Shown here piece after piece: positions 42,649 to 52,855 of a DNA stretch of 64,000 nucleotides. This stretch comes from Nocardiopsis flavescens (GTDB taxonomy: Bacteria > Actinomycetota > Actinomycetes > Streptosporangiales > Streptosporangiaceae): contig NZ_FQZK01000007.1 in the NCBI RefSeq assembly GCF_900141985.1, positions 1 through 64,000 of the forward strand, in the 5' to 3' direction. Under the pieces are notes generated by a model. That model saw only the letters and a list, made by a program, of their open reading frames with translations. It was not told the origin of the DNA and ran no database searches. The translations under genes and the position numbers were made by a program. Each line of letters starts with the position of its first letter. Within the stretch, counting starts at the first letter, position 1.

Positions 42649-43889
42649 TGGCCGTGTCGGCGCGGGCTCCGGAGCAGGGGCGGGACGCGGGGCCGGAGCC
42701 CGTGCTCGACGAGCGCCACGCCTGGGAGCTGAACATCGGGTGGTACATCTACGTGACGGTCGCGCTGGCGGTGGCCGCCGCGGTCGGGGTGATGTCCGGG
42801 ACGGGCCCGCCCGCCTGGGCCTCCGCGGCGCTGCTGCTCGCGACCGCCGCCCTGTACCTGGTCGCGGGCCGCAGGCTCTACAACGAGGACCGCTACGGCA
42901 GCGTCCCCGCGATCTCGTTCTCACTGGCCGTGGCCGCCATGGTCACCGTCGCGGTGACCCTGACTCCCAGCACGACCTTCTGCCTGTTCGCGGTGGCCCC
43001 CCTGTGCTTCATGAGCGCGGGGTCGCTGTTCGGCTCCCTGTCGGTCGGCCTCATCATGTTCGTCCCCGCGGCCGTGCGCCTCTCCCTCGGCGAGACGGAG
43101 CCCCGCGAGGTGGCGGTGGGGATCGGGGTCAACCTGGTCATCCTCGGCTTCGCCCTGTGGTTCGGCCGCTGGTTCGAGAGGGTGGTGGAGGAGAGCTACG
43201 AGCGCTCCGTCCTCATCCGCCAGCTCCGGGAGAGCCGCGCCGAGGCCGCGCGGCTGTCGGAGGAGACCGGTGCCCTGGCCGAGCGCGAGCACCTGGCGCG
43301 GGAGGTGCACGACACCCTCGCCCAGGGGTTCACCAGCATCATCACCCTCGCCCAGGCCGTGGAGTCGGAGCTGGACACCGACCCCGCCCTGGCCCGCCGC
43401 CACCTGTCGCTCATGCGGGAGACGGCGGCGGAGAACCTCGCCGAGGCCCGCGCCATGGTGGCGGCCCGGCGGCCCGTCCCCCTGGGGGAGGACACCCTGG
43501 AGGCCGCGCTGGAGCGCATCGGGGCCCGGCTGGGCACCGAGCTGGGCGTGCCCGTCGCGGTGCGGGTCCAGGGCTCCCCGCGCGAGCTGCCCGGCGACCT
43601 CCAGGTGTGCCTGCTGCGCACCGCGCAGGAGGCGCTGGCCAACATCCGCAAGCACGCCGCCGCGGAGCGGGTGGCGCTCACCCTGGCCCACACCGACGTG
43701 GGGACCCGGCTCACCGTCACCGACGACGGGAACGGCTTCGACCCCCGCGCCCCGTCGGCGGGCAACGGCCTGCCCGGCATGCTGCACCGCGCGCGCGGCG
43801 TGGGCGGGACGCTGGACGTCGACAGCGCGCCCGGCCGCGGCACCACCGTCCGCCTGACCCTGCCCGAACCCGAAGAGGAGGGCCCGTGA
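42648..43889 (+). CDS. sensor histidine kinase, NarL/LiaS family
   Basis: This 413-residue kinase has about six membrane segments in its N-terminal 175 residues and almost no extracytoplasmic loops, typical of intramembrane-sensing kinases linked to ABC transporters. A coiled linker (180-215) leads to the HisKA_3 dimerisation domain with phospho-accepting H221 (REVHDTLAQGF). The ATPase domain has the N-box EALANIRKHA, DDGNGFDP and GNGLPGMLHRARG. It overlaps the permease gene and the response-regulator gene, which argues that sensing is tied to the transporter. Confidence 0.93.
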   Translation: MAVSARAPEQGRDAGPEPVLDERHAWELNIGWYIYVTVALAVAAAVGVMSGTGPPAWASAALLLATAALYLVAGRRLYNEDRYGSVPAISFSLAVAAMVTVAVTLTPSTTFCLFAVAPLCFMSAGSLFGSLSVGLIMFVPAAVRLSLGETEPREVAVGIGVNLVILGFALWFGRWFERVVEESYERSVLIRQLRESRAEAARLSEETGALAEREHLAREVHDTLAQGFTSIITLAQAVESELDTDPALARRHLSLMRETAAENLAEARAMVAARRPVPLGEDTLEAALERIGARLGTELGVPVAVRVQGSPRELPGDLQVCLLRTAQEALANIRKHAAAERVALTLAHTDVGTRLTVTDDGNGFDPRAPSAGNGLPGMLHRARGVGGTLDVDSAPGRGTTVRLTLPEPEEEGP

Positions 43890-44521
43890 TCCGCGTCCTG
43901 CTGGTCGACGACCACCCCGTGGTCCGCGAGGGCATCCGCGGCATGCTCTCCGCCGAGAACGACCTCGACATCGTCGGCGACGCCGCCTCCGGACCCGAGG
44001 CGCTGGCCCGGGTCGCGGAACTGTCCCCCCACGTGGTCCTGATGGACCTGCGCATGCCGGGCGGCGACGGGGTGGCCGCCACCGTGCGCATCACCGCCGA
44101 GCACCCGGGGACGCACGTCCTGGTGCTCACCACCTACGACAACGACACCGACATCCTGCGCGCGGTCGAGGCCGGGGCCACCGGCTACCTGCTCAAGGAC
44201 ACCCCGCGCGCCGAGCTGGCCGAGGCGGTGCGCGCCGCCGCCCGCGGGGAGACCGTGCTGACGGGCCGGCTGGCGGGCAAGCTCGTCACCGGGATGCGCA
44301 ACCGCTCCGCGCCCGCGGGCCCGGCGCTGTCGCCGCGCGAGGTCCAGGTGCTGCGCCTGGCCGCCGAGGGGGCGACCAACGCGGCGATCGGCCGGGCCCT
44401 GCACATCAGCCCGACCACGGTCAAGACGCACCTGATGCGGGTGTACGAGAAACTGGGGGTGGGCGACCGGACGGCGGCCGTCAGCCGGGCCCTGCGGCAG
44501 GGGCTCCTCCCCGGGGACTGA
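43886..44521 (+). CDS. LuxR/NarL-type response regulator
   Basis: The 211-residue regulator has a receiver domain with D54 as the phosphorylation site (VLMDLRMPGG) and K104 (YLLKDTPRAE), then a LuxR-type helix-turn-helix (about 145-205, LSPREVQVLRLAAEGATNAAIG). The GTG start overlaps the kinase stop as GTGA. It should activate the transporter operon or envelope-stress genes when phosphorylated by the partner kinase. The DUF1707/LiaF-like gene follows 75 bases downstream. Confidence 0.95.
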   Translation: MIRVLLVDDHPVVREGIRGMLSAENDLDIVGDAASGPEALARVAELSPHVVLMDLRMPGGDGVAATVRITAEHPGTHVLVLTTYDNDTDILRAVEAGATGYLLKDTPRAELAEAVRAAARGETVLTGRLAGKLVTGMRNRSAPAGPALSPREVQVLRLAAEGATNAAIGRALHISPTTVKTHLMRVYEKLGVGDRTAAVSRALRQGLLPGD

Positions 44522-44596
44522 CTCCGGGAACCCCGGGGCCGCACCGGGGTCGCCCCCCGATGCGGGCGAGGGTGTCCCGCCGCCAGAATCAGAACT

Positions 44597-45274
44597 ATGG
44601 TGGAGACGATGAGCGAGACCACACCCCCCGACCCCGGTCGGATGCGCGCCTCCGACGCGGACCGCGACGCGGTGGCGCACCGACTCCAGGAGGCCTTCGC
44701 CGAGGGCCGCCTGGACCCGGACGAGCACACCGAGCGCCTGGACGCGGTCTACCGCGCCAAGACCGTCGGCGAACTCGTCCCCCTCACCGAGGACCTGCCC
44801 GCCGTCGGGCACTCCACCGCCCCCGTCCCGGCGCCGGGGGGCTTCCGCTCGCCCCGCCCGGTCTACGGCGGGGACCGGATCGTCGACCAGGCCCCGACGA
44901 GCCGCAGCGCGATCGCCGTCATGGGCGGCGCCGACCGCTCCGGCAGCTGGGTCGTCCCGGAGAACTACTTCGCGTTCGCCCTCATGGGCGGTGTGGAGCT
45001 GGACCTGCGCGAGGCGCGCTTCACCGCCCGCGAGACCACCATCTGGACCCACACGGTGATGGGCGGGATCGGCATCATCGTCCCCGACGACGTGCAGGTC
45101 CGCGTGCACGGCCTGCCGATCATGGGCGGCTTCGGCGTGGAGGAGGGGACCCCGAGCGTGGTCGGCCCCGAGGCGCCGGTCATCCACATCCGCGGGCTGG
45201 CCGTCATGGGCGGGGTGGGCGTGGAGTACCGCAAGCGCAAGCACGAGAAGAAGAACCGCGAAGTCGAGGAGTGA
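44597..45274 (+). CDS. DUF1707 and LiaF-like C-terminal domain protein
   Basis: This 225-residue protein has an N-terminal DUF1707 domain (about 15-68, RMRASDADRDAVAHRLQEAFAEGRLDPDEHTERLDAVY, split across the domain) and a C-terminal beta-rich region with five MGG-containing turns (AVMGG, ALMGG, TVMGG, PIMGG, AVMGG), as in the LiaF/toastrack fold. No membrane segment is visible. In Bacillus, LiaF represses the LiaRS two-component system; here a NarL-type pair lies directly upstream. The start at 44597 could be leaderless (CAGAAT seven bases before); an ATG at 44609 behind GGTGGAG is the alternative. Confidence 0.87.
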   Translation: MVETMSETTPPDPGRMRASDADRDAVAHRLQEAFAEGRLDPDEHTERLDAVYRAKTVGELVPLTEDLPAVGHSTAPVPAPGGFRSPRPVYGGDRIVDQAPTSRSAIAVMGGADRSGSWVVPENYFAFALMGGVELDLREARFTARETTIWTHTVMGGIGIIVPDDVQVRVHGLPIMGGFGVEEGTPSVVGPEAPVIHIRGLAVMGGVGVEYRKRKHEKKNREVEE

Positions 45275-45492
45275 GGCGGCGGCGGACGAGACGTTCGGGC
45301 GCCGCGAAGCGGACAATCCAACCACAGTGATCACGGAAACGTAAGGCCTGTGGCTGATTGTGGCAACCTCCTGTGCGGCGCTTGCCCGGTGCGCACGGGA
45401 AGTGGCACTGTGCAGCGATACCCCGCCACCCCGGGTGTCCATCCCCCGACACTTCGGAGCAATGGACTCCCCCGCACACCGGAGGAACATCG

Positions 45493-47076
45493 TTGCGCAC
45501 ACCCCACGGACGACGGGCGGCGACCGCCGGCCTCACCGCACTGGTCATGGCCGCGGGGGTCCTCGCGGCCGCCCCGGCCCACGCGGACCCCGACGCGCAG
45601 GCACGCGGCGCCGATGAGGTCGAGCCGCCGGAGTGGCTCCAGCGCCCGGTCCGGCCCGAGAAGCCCGCACGGCCCAACGTGCCCCGGGAGCCCGCGGCCC
45701 CCGGCCTGTCCGAACTGGTCACCGCGGACGCCGTCAGGGCGCACATGGAGAACCTGAACACGATCGCCGAGTACAACGGCGGCCACCGGGCCACGAACTC
45801 ACCCGGCTACGACGTCTCGGCCCTGTACGTCGAGGACCAGCTGGAGCGGGCCGGGTACGAGACCTTCCGCCACGAGTACGACTACGAGCTGTGGCGCGAG
45901 CAGTCCGACCCGGTGCTGGCGCAGACCGCGCCGCAGGAGGTCCCCTACGAGGAGGGGACCGACTTCCTGACGATGACGTACTCCGTCTCCGGCGACGTGA
46001 CCGCGCCCGCGGTCGCCGTCGGCGCGGACGGCGCCGACAGCGGCTGCACCGCGGACGACTTCGCGGGCTTCCCCGAGGGCGCGGTCGCGGTCACCGTGCG
46101 CGGCACCTGCCCGTTCTCCGAGAAGGTCGCCAACGCCGCCGCGGCGGGCGCGTCCGCCGCGCTGGTGGTCAACAACGCCGACGAGGTGTTCTCGGGGACG
46201 GTCGGCGAGTCCTCGGAGATCCCGGCCGTGGGCGTCTCCGGTGCCGCGGGCGCCGCGCTGCTGGAGGCCGAGGGCCTGGAGCTGCGGGTGAGGGTCGACG
46301 CCACCGTGGTGGAGGAGTCGTCCTACAGCGTGCTGGCCCAGACGCCCGGGGGCCGCGACGACAACGTCGTGGTCGTCGGCGCCCACCTGGACGGCGTCGA
46401 GGACGGCCCGGCCGTCAACGACAACGGGTCCGGCACGGCCTTCGTGCTGGAGACCGCGATCCGGCTGGCCGAGCAGGCCGCCCCGAAGAACAAGGTGCGG
46501 TTCGCCTTCTGGGGCACCGAGGAGGAGGGGCTGGTCGGGTCCACGAAGTACGTGGAGGGCCTGACCGACGGCGAGGTCGACGACATCGCCCTGTACCTGA
46601 ACTTCGACATGATCGGCTCGCACAACTACGCCCGGTTCGTCCTGGACGGCCGGATGGAGCTGCCGGACTCGACGGGCGCGCCGTCCGGCTCGGGTGCGAT
46701 CGCGAAGGTGTTCGAGGACTACTTCGCCGCCCAGGGCCAGGTCAGCGAGCCGGGTGTGCTGAGCGGGCGCAGCGACTACGCCGCGTTCATGGCGGCGGGC
46801 ATCCCCTCGGGCGGCCTGTTCAGCGGCGCCGACGGGGTCAAGTCCGAGGAGCAGGTGGAATGGTACGGCGGCACCGCGGGCGAGCAGTTCGACCCGTACT
46901 ACCACACGCCCGACGACACCCTGGAGAACGTGAACTGGGACTCGGTGGCCGAGCTGGCCGCCGCGGGCGCGCACGGCGTGGAGTTCCTCGCCGCGAGCAC
47001 CCTGCCGGTCAACGGGGTGCTGAGCTCGCGGGCCGCCGCGGAGTTCCCGCGCCTGGGCCACGAGTGGCTCCGCTGA
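45493..47076 (+). CDS. secreted M28 aminopeptidase with PA domain
   Basis: This 527-residue exported enzyme has a signal peptide (cleavage near AHA, about residue 32), a Pro-rich linker, an N-terminal peptidase lobe, an inserted protease-associated domain (about 165-275) and the M28 zinc core. The binuclear zinc ligands and catalytic residues appear in order: GAHLDG, NDNGSG, TEEEG, NFDMIG and YHTPDDT. It should release N-terminal amino acids outside the cell, like the Streptomyces griseus aminopeptidase. The TTG at 45493 is preferred because GGAGG lies seven bases upstream and a typical signal peptide follows. It is transcribed alone. Confidence 0.93.
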   Translation: MRTPHGRRAATAGLTALVMAAGVLAAAPAHADPDAQARGADEVEPPEWLQRPVRPEKPARPNVPREPAAPGLSELVTADAVRAHMENLNTIAEYNGGHRATNSPGYDVSALYVEDQLERAGYETFRHEYDYELWREQSDPVLAQTAPQEVPYEEGTDFLTMTYSVSGDVTAPAVAVGADGADSGCTADDFAGFPEGAVAVTVRGTCPFSEKVANAAAAGASAALVVNNADEVFSGTVGESSEIPAVGVSGAAGAALLEAEGLELRVRVDATVVEESSYSVLAQTPGGRDDNVVVVGAHLDGVEDGPAVNDNGSGTAFVLETAIRLAEQAAPKNKVRFAFWGTEEEGLVGSTKYVEGLTDGEVDDIALYLNFDMIGSHNYARFVLDGRMELPDSTGAPSGSGAIAKVFEDYFAAQGQVSEPGVLSGRSDYAAFMAAGIPSGGLFSGADGVKSEEQVEWYGGTAGEQFDPYYHTPDDTLENVNWDSVAELAAAGAHGVEFLAASTLPVNGVLSSRAAAEFPRLGHEWLR

Positions 47077-47114
47077 CCCGCAGGCCTCCGCGCGCCTGAA
47101 GCACGCACGCGGAA

Positions 47115-47163
47115 GAGGGGGCGGCGGGCGTGAACCCCCCGGTTTCACGCCCGCCGCCCCCTC
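47115..47163. terminator. terminator of the aminopeptidase gene
   Basis: A 20-bp stem pairs 47115-47134 with 47144-47163 around a 9-base C-rich loop, 38 bases after the stop codon. It is one of the longest perfect stems in the window. Confidence 0.85.
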
Positions 47164-47241
47164 ACGGTGTCTCCCCCTCCGCACCCGCCCGAGCGGCCCC
47201 CCTCATGACTCCGCTCGGGTGTGGCGCGTGGCCACCGCCCG

Positions 47242-47262
47242 GGAACTACGGTGAGTAGTTCC
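47242..47262. repeat. orphan 21-base palindrome in a convergent gap
   Basis: GGAACTAC-GGTGA-GTAGTTCC is a perfect 8-bp inverted repeat of low GC content, between the ends of the convergent aminopeptidase and methyltransferase genes. It looks more like a protein-binding site than a terminator. Confidence 0.5.
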
Positions 47263-47334
47263 TTCACTCCACAAGGTATCAGTGAGCCACATCACCTTCA
47301 CCCCCTGATATCGAACAGTTATCCTCCGTGACGA

Positions 47335-47967
47335 TTATTTCCGGAAGAGCAGGTGGGCCTGGGGGAAACCGCGCTGGTCGTCCTCCCCCGCCGCGATGAC
47401 GAGCCGCGCCGCCTCCGTGAACCCCGCCTCCCCGGCCAGCACCGCCACCCGCTCCGGCGAGTAGCGGTGGGCGGTGGCCACCCGGTGGTCGAAGGCCTCG
47501 GAGAGCACCCCGGGATCGTCGTGGGCCTGGAAGGCCAGCAGCAGGAGCCCGCCCGGCGCCAGCATCCGGTGGAAGCCCGCCAGTGTCGCGGGCAGCCGCC
47601 CCGGCGGGTCGTGGATCACCGAGTAGTGGGCCAGCACCCCGCCCAGGGTCCCGTCCCGCGCGACCGGGTCCGCCAGGTCCCCCTGCTCGAACCGCACCCC
47701 CGGATGGGAGGCCCGGGCCAGGTCGACCATGCCCCGGGACAGGTCCACCCCGAACGCGTCCACCCCCGCCGCCCGCAGCCGCGCCGTCAGGTGCCCGGGG
47801 CCGCACCCGGCGTCGAGCACCGGTCCGCCGCCGCGGACCAGCTCGGCGAACACCGGGAACAGCGCCCGGTCCAGCGGCCTGCCGGCCTCCCGCTCGGCCA
47901 CCAGGGCCGCGTACTCGCGCACCACCGCGTCGTAGGCCTCACCGACCGGCGTCTCCGTCTCGCTCAT
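47335..47967 (-). CDS. SAM-dependent methyltransferase
   Basis: This 210-residue class I methyltransferase has motif I VLDAGCGPGHLTARL, motif II FGVDLSRGMVDLAR and the post-motif GDLADP. It resembles the small-molecule Methyltransf_11/25 group; no RNA- or protein-specific motif is visible and the substrate is unknown. The ATG at 47967 gives a normal length. It is divergent from the PduO gene with a 73-base gap. Confidence 0.87.
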   Translation of the reverse strand: MSETETPVGEAYDAVVREYAALVAEREAGRPLDRALFPVFAELVRGGGPVLDAGCGPGHLTARLRAAGVDAFGVDLSRGMVDLARASHPGVRFEQGDLADPVARDGTLGGVLAHYSVIHDPPGRLPATLAGFHRMLAPGGLLLLAFQAHDDPGVLSEAFDHRVATAHRYSPERVAVLAGEAGFTEAARLVIAAGEDDQRGFPQAHLLFRK

Positions 47968-48040
47968 GCCGCCCGATGCTAGTGCCGCCGCCGCGGGCCC
48001 GCGCCCCGGCCCCGCGGTCCGGTCCCCCTAGGGTGGGGGG

Positions 48041-48637
48041 ATGACTCAACGGGACACGGACAAGCCGGTCGTGCTGTCCAAGATCTACACGCGCACCGGC
48101 GACGCCGGCACCACCGCGCTCGGCGACATGAGCCGGACCCGCAAGAACGACACCAGGATCGTCGGCTACGCCGACACCGAGGAGGCCAACGCCGCCCTGG
48201 GCACCCTGCTGTCCCTGGGGGAGGTGCCCGACGACGTGCGGGCGCTGCTGTCCCGGGTCCAGAACGAGCTGTTCGACCTGGGGGCGGACCTCTCCACACC
48301 GATCGTCCCGGACCCCGCGTACCCGCCCCTGCGCGTCCTGCCGGAGTACATCACCCGGCTGGAGGAGGCCTGCGACGCCTACAACGCGGACCTGCCCACC
48401 CTGCGCAGCTTCATCCTCCCCGGGGGCTCGCCCACCGTGGCGCTGACGCACACCGCGCGGGTCGTCACCCGGCGGGCCGAGCGCAGCGTGTGGGCGGCCG
48501 TCGAGGAGCACGGCGACAGCGTCAACCCGCTCACCGCGCAGTACCTCAACCGCCTCTCGGACCTGCTGTTCATCCTGGGCCGGTACATGGCCGGGGAGGG
48601 CGACGAGGTCCTGTGGCGGCCGGGCGGCGAGCGCTGA
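48041..48637 (+). CDS. pduO: PduO-type ATP:cob(I)alamin adenosyltransferase
   Basis: The 198-residue enzyme makes adenosylcobalamin, the cofactor of the acyl-CoA mutases, from cob(I)alamin and ATP. Motifs are IYTRTGDAGTT (ATP site), SRTRKNDTRIVGYADTEEANAAL and the C-terminal RRAERSVWA and YLNRLSDLLFILGRY. M. tuberculosis Rv1314c, next to the ATP synthase operon, is the counterpart. It provides the cofactor used by the mutase at 24.9-26.7 kb. It has its own promoter region, divergent from the methyltransferase gene. Confidence 0.95.
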   Translation: MTQRDTDKPVVLSKIYTRTGDAGTTALGDMSRTRKNDTRIVGYADTEEANAALGTLLSLGEVPDDVRALLSRVQNELFDLGADLSTPIVPDPAYPPLRVLPEYITRLEEACDAYNADLPTLRSFILPGGSPTVALTHTARVVTRRAERSVWAAVEEHGDSVNPLTAQYLNRLSDLLFILGRYMAGEGDEVLWRPGGER

Positions 48638-48683
48638 GCCCGGTCCCGGGCCGGGCGGCCCGCCGGGGGGCGCGGAACGCCCC

Positions 48684-49199
48684 CTAACAGGCGGGCGGGA
48701 ACTCGGCGGGGTCGGCGTACTCCGCCTCCCCCTCGCCGGAGACGCTCGCGTACAGGCCCTGCTCGGAGGCCAGGGCGCCGGTGGTGAAGCGCAGCACGGC
48801 GATGTCGTGCTCGGCCGCCTCACCGGGCCCGGCCTCCTCGCTGCCCACCCCCAGCAGGTACTCCTCGTCCGAGGACTCCGGGCCCATCCGGTAGACGGGG
48901 CGGCCGTCGCCGCCGACGATGCTCCAGTCCTCGCCGGGGGCGGACAGGTCCACCTCCAGGGACCGGCCCTCGAAATCACGCGTGGCCACCAGGTGTCTTC
49001 GCTGGCTCTCGCCGATGAGGTCGATCTGGCGGGGCGGGTCCTCCCCGCACCAGGTGACCATGACGACGGGGAACTTGTGCCCGGCCGTGAAATGGCCGGT
49101 GGCGACCGCGGCGACATGGCCGCCGGTCGGCTGACAGGAGACGAGGAACGGGCTGAGTAGGGCGAGGGCGGTCAGGCCCCGCAACCGCGATACCACCAT
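48684..49199 (-). CDS. putative lipoprotein of unknown function
   Basis: This 171-residue protein has a lipoprotein signal: two N-terminal arginines, a hydrophobic stretch and lipobox LVSC with C22 as the lipid-modified residue. The mature part is acidic and beta-rich, with one cysteine in TWCGEDP and another at the C-terminus (PPAC), possibly disulfide-bonded. I do not recognise a family. An ATG at 49217 is possible, but the one at 49199 gives the best signal peptide. It is followed by the convergent PduO gene and preceded by DUF2550. Confidence 0.7.
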   Translation of the reverse strand: MVVSRLRGLTALALLSPFLVSCQPTGGHVAAVATGHFTAGHKFPVVMVTWCGEDPPRQIDLIGESQRRHLVATRDFEGRSLEVDLSAPGEDWSIVGGDGRPVYRMGPESSDEEYLLGVGSEEAGPGEAAEHDIAVLRFTTGALASEQGLYASVSGEGEAEYADPAEFPPAC

Positions 49200-49302
49200 G
49201 GCAACGCATCCTGCCACCCCCGGGCGCCCCGGTGTCGGCGGCGCACCGGTCCCGGCCGCACCCGGCCACGGGGACGGCGTCCGGCGCCGGGCGCGGACGC
49301 GG

Positions 49303-49755
49303 TCAGGAGTCCCAGTCGGTGCCCGGGGGGAGCGACTCCACCCAGGACAGGAAACCGGTGAGGGTGGCGTCGTTCATCGCGACCTCCGCCTCGGGCCCGC
49401 CCCCGCCGGCGGGCCAGGCCAGCAGCACGACGGTGGTGTCCGCGGGCAGGTGCTCGTGCGGCTCGGGCGGACGGCGCCCGGAGACGACGAGACCGCGGCG
49501 CGACAGCTCCGCCGTCGGCCGCGGTCTGATCGAAAACGCGGGGAACCAGTCCAGGCCCAGGGACCCGTACCGGCACAGGCCGATCCTCCAGGCCCCCCGG
49601 CGCCCCCCGGCTCCCGGGAAGCGCAGGTGGCACTCCACCGCTCCCCCGCGCCGCAGGATCACCCGCCGGCGCAGGAGGGCGGCGAGCACCACCGCCGCCG
49701 CGCACAGGACGAGGGCGGCGAACACCCACCGAAGCGATTCCAGCGGCTGTTCCAT
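49303..49755 (-). CDS. DUF2550 membrane protein
   Basis: This 150-residue protein has one N-terminal membrane segment (about 8-28) followed by a cytoplasmic basic beta domain with WRIGLCRYGSLGLDWFPAFSIRPRP, the DUF2550 signature. Rv1312, directly downstream of atpC in M. tuberculosis, is the counterpart, so the position after the ATP synthase operon is conserved. The function is unknown. The ATG at 49755 is 212 bases from the atpC stop. Confidence 0.88.
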   Translation of the reverse strand: MEQPLESLRWVFAALVLCAAAVVLAALLRRRVILRRGGAVECHLRFPGAGGRRGAWRIGLCRYGSLGLDWFPAFSIRPRPTAELSRRGLVVSGRRPPEPHEHLPADTTVVLLAWPAGGGGPEAEVAMNDATLTGFLSWVESLPPGTDWDS

Positions 49756-49967
49756 ACCACCCCGTTCCGAGAGGCCAGGGCCTGTTCTTCGCGTGCTCCG
49801 CCGTGGTGGCGGGGTTCGGCGCGGCGCCGGCGGGCCCTGGAGACCCGGCGCGGGGGAGCCCGTACCCTCCGGACTCCCCCGCACCGCCCGCCGCGTTCCC
49901 TCCGGCCCGTTCCCGCGCCCGGGGGCGCCGGGGCACGGACCGGAGGGGGGACTCAAGGGGACACCTG

Positions 49968-50357
49968 CTAGGAGGCGTCCTCGCCGGCGGCCCGCAGGCG
50001 GCTGCGGGCGCGGCCCAGGGCGGAGGCGTCCTCGCCCTCGGACGCGTTCTTCAACGCGGTGCGGGCGCGTTCCACGTCGATGTCCTCGGCGAGCTCCGCG
50101 GTCTCGGCGAGGATCGAAACACGTCCCTCACCCGACACCGAGATGAACCCGCCGTGGGCGGCGGCGCGGACCTCGCCGTTCTCCCGGGCGCCCAGCACCC
50201 GGACGACCGCGTCCTCGGCGAGCAGCGAGAGCACCGGGATGTGGTTCGGCAGGACACCGATCTCACCCTCGACGGTCTTGGCGATGACCATGTCGCCCTC
50301 GCCTGCCCAAACCTCCTGCTCGGGCGAGACGATCTCAACGAAAAGCTTCTTCGACAC
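49968..50357 (-). CDS. atpC: F1Fo ATP synthase epsilon subunit
   Basis: The 129-residue epsilon subunit couples the central stalk to the c-ring and inhibits ATP hydrolysis. The beta-sandwich (KKLFVEIVSPEQEVWAGEGDMV, GEIGVLPNHIPVLSLL) and a C-terminal helical pair are present; the helical part is of normal length. The GTG at 50357 is used. Unlike the other junctions in this operon, the gap from atpD is 126 bases and carries a strong hairpin, which could lower epsilon expression. Confidence 0.96.
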   Translation of the reverse strand: MSKKLFVEIVSPEQEVWAGEGDMVIAKTVEGEIGVLPNHIPVLSLLAEDAVVRVLGARENGEVRAAAHGGFISVSGEGRVSILAETAELAEDIDVERARTALKNASEGEDASALGRARSRLRAAGEDAS

Positions 50358-50388
50358 TGCCTGAACTCCTCGGCTAGCGGGTGGGGCG

Positions 50389-50424
50389 GTCGGGGCGGCC
50401 GTCCTTGCGGACGGCCGCCCCGAC
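50389..50424 (-). terminator. hairpin inside the ATP synthase operon, between atpD and atpC
   Basis: GTCGGGGCGGCCGTCC (50389-50404) pairs with GGACGGCCGCCCCGAC (50409-50424), a perfect 16-bp stem with loop TTGC. No U-tract follows. It could be an attenuator or an mRNA-stabilising 3' end for the atpD transcript. Confidence 0.65.
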
Positions 50425-50483
50425 CCACGACTGACCGGCCGCCCCTCGCCCGCCACCACCCTCGACGGACGCTGCGCGGGGTA

Positions 50484-52852
<2,369 letters not shown>

Positions 52853-52855
52853 GGG

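Noticed and set aside
48684..49199. Putative lipoprotein as a DUF2550-operon member or known family
   Set aside because: Only the lipobox and composition are visible; no family motif supports a specific function, so it was left as unknown.
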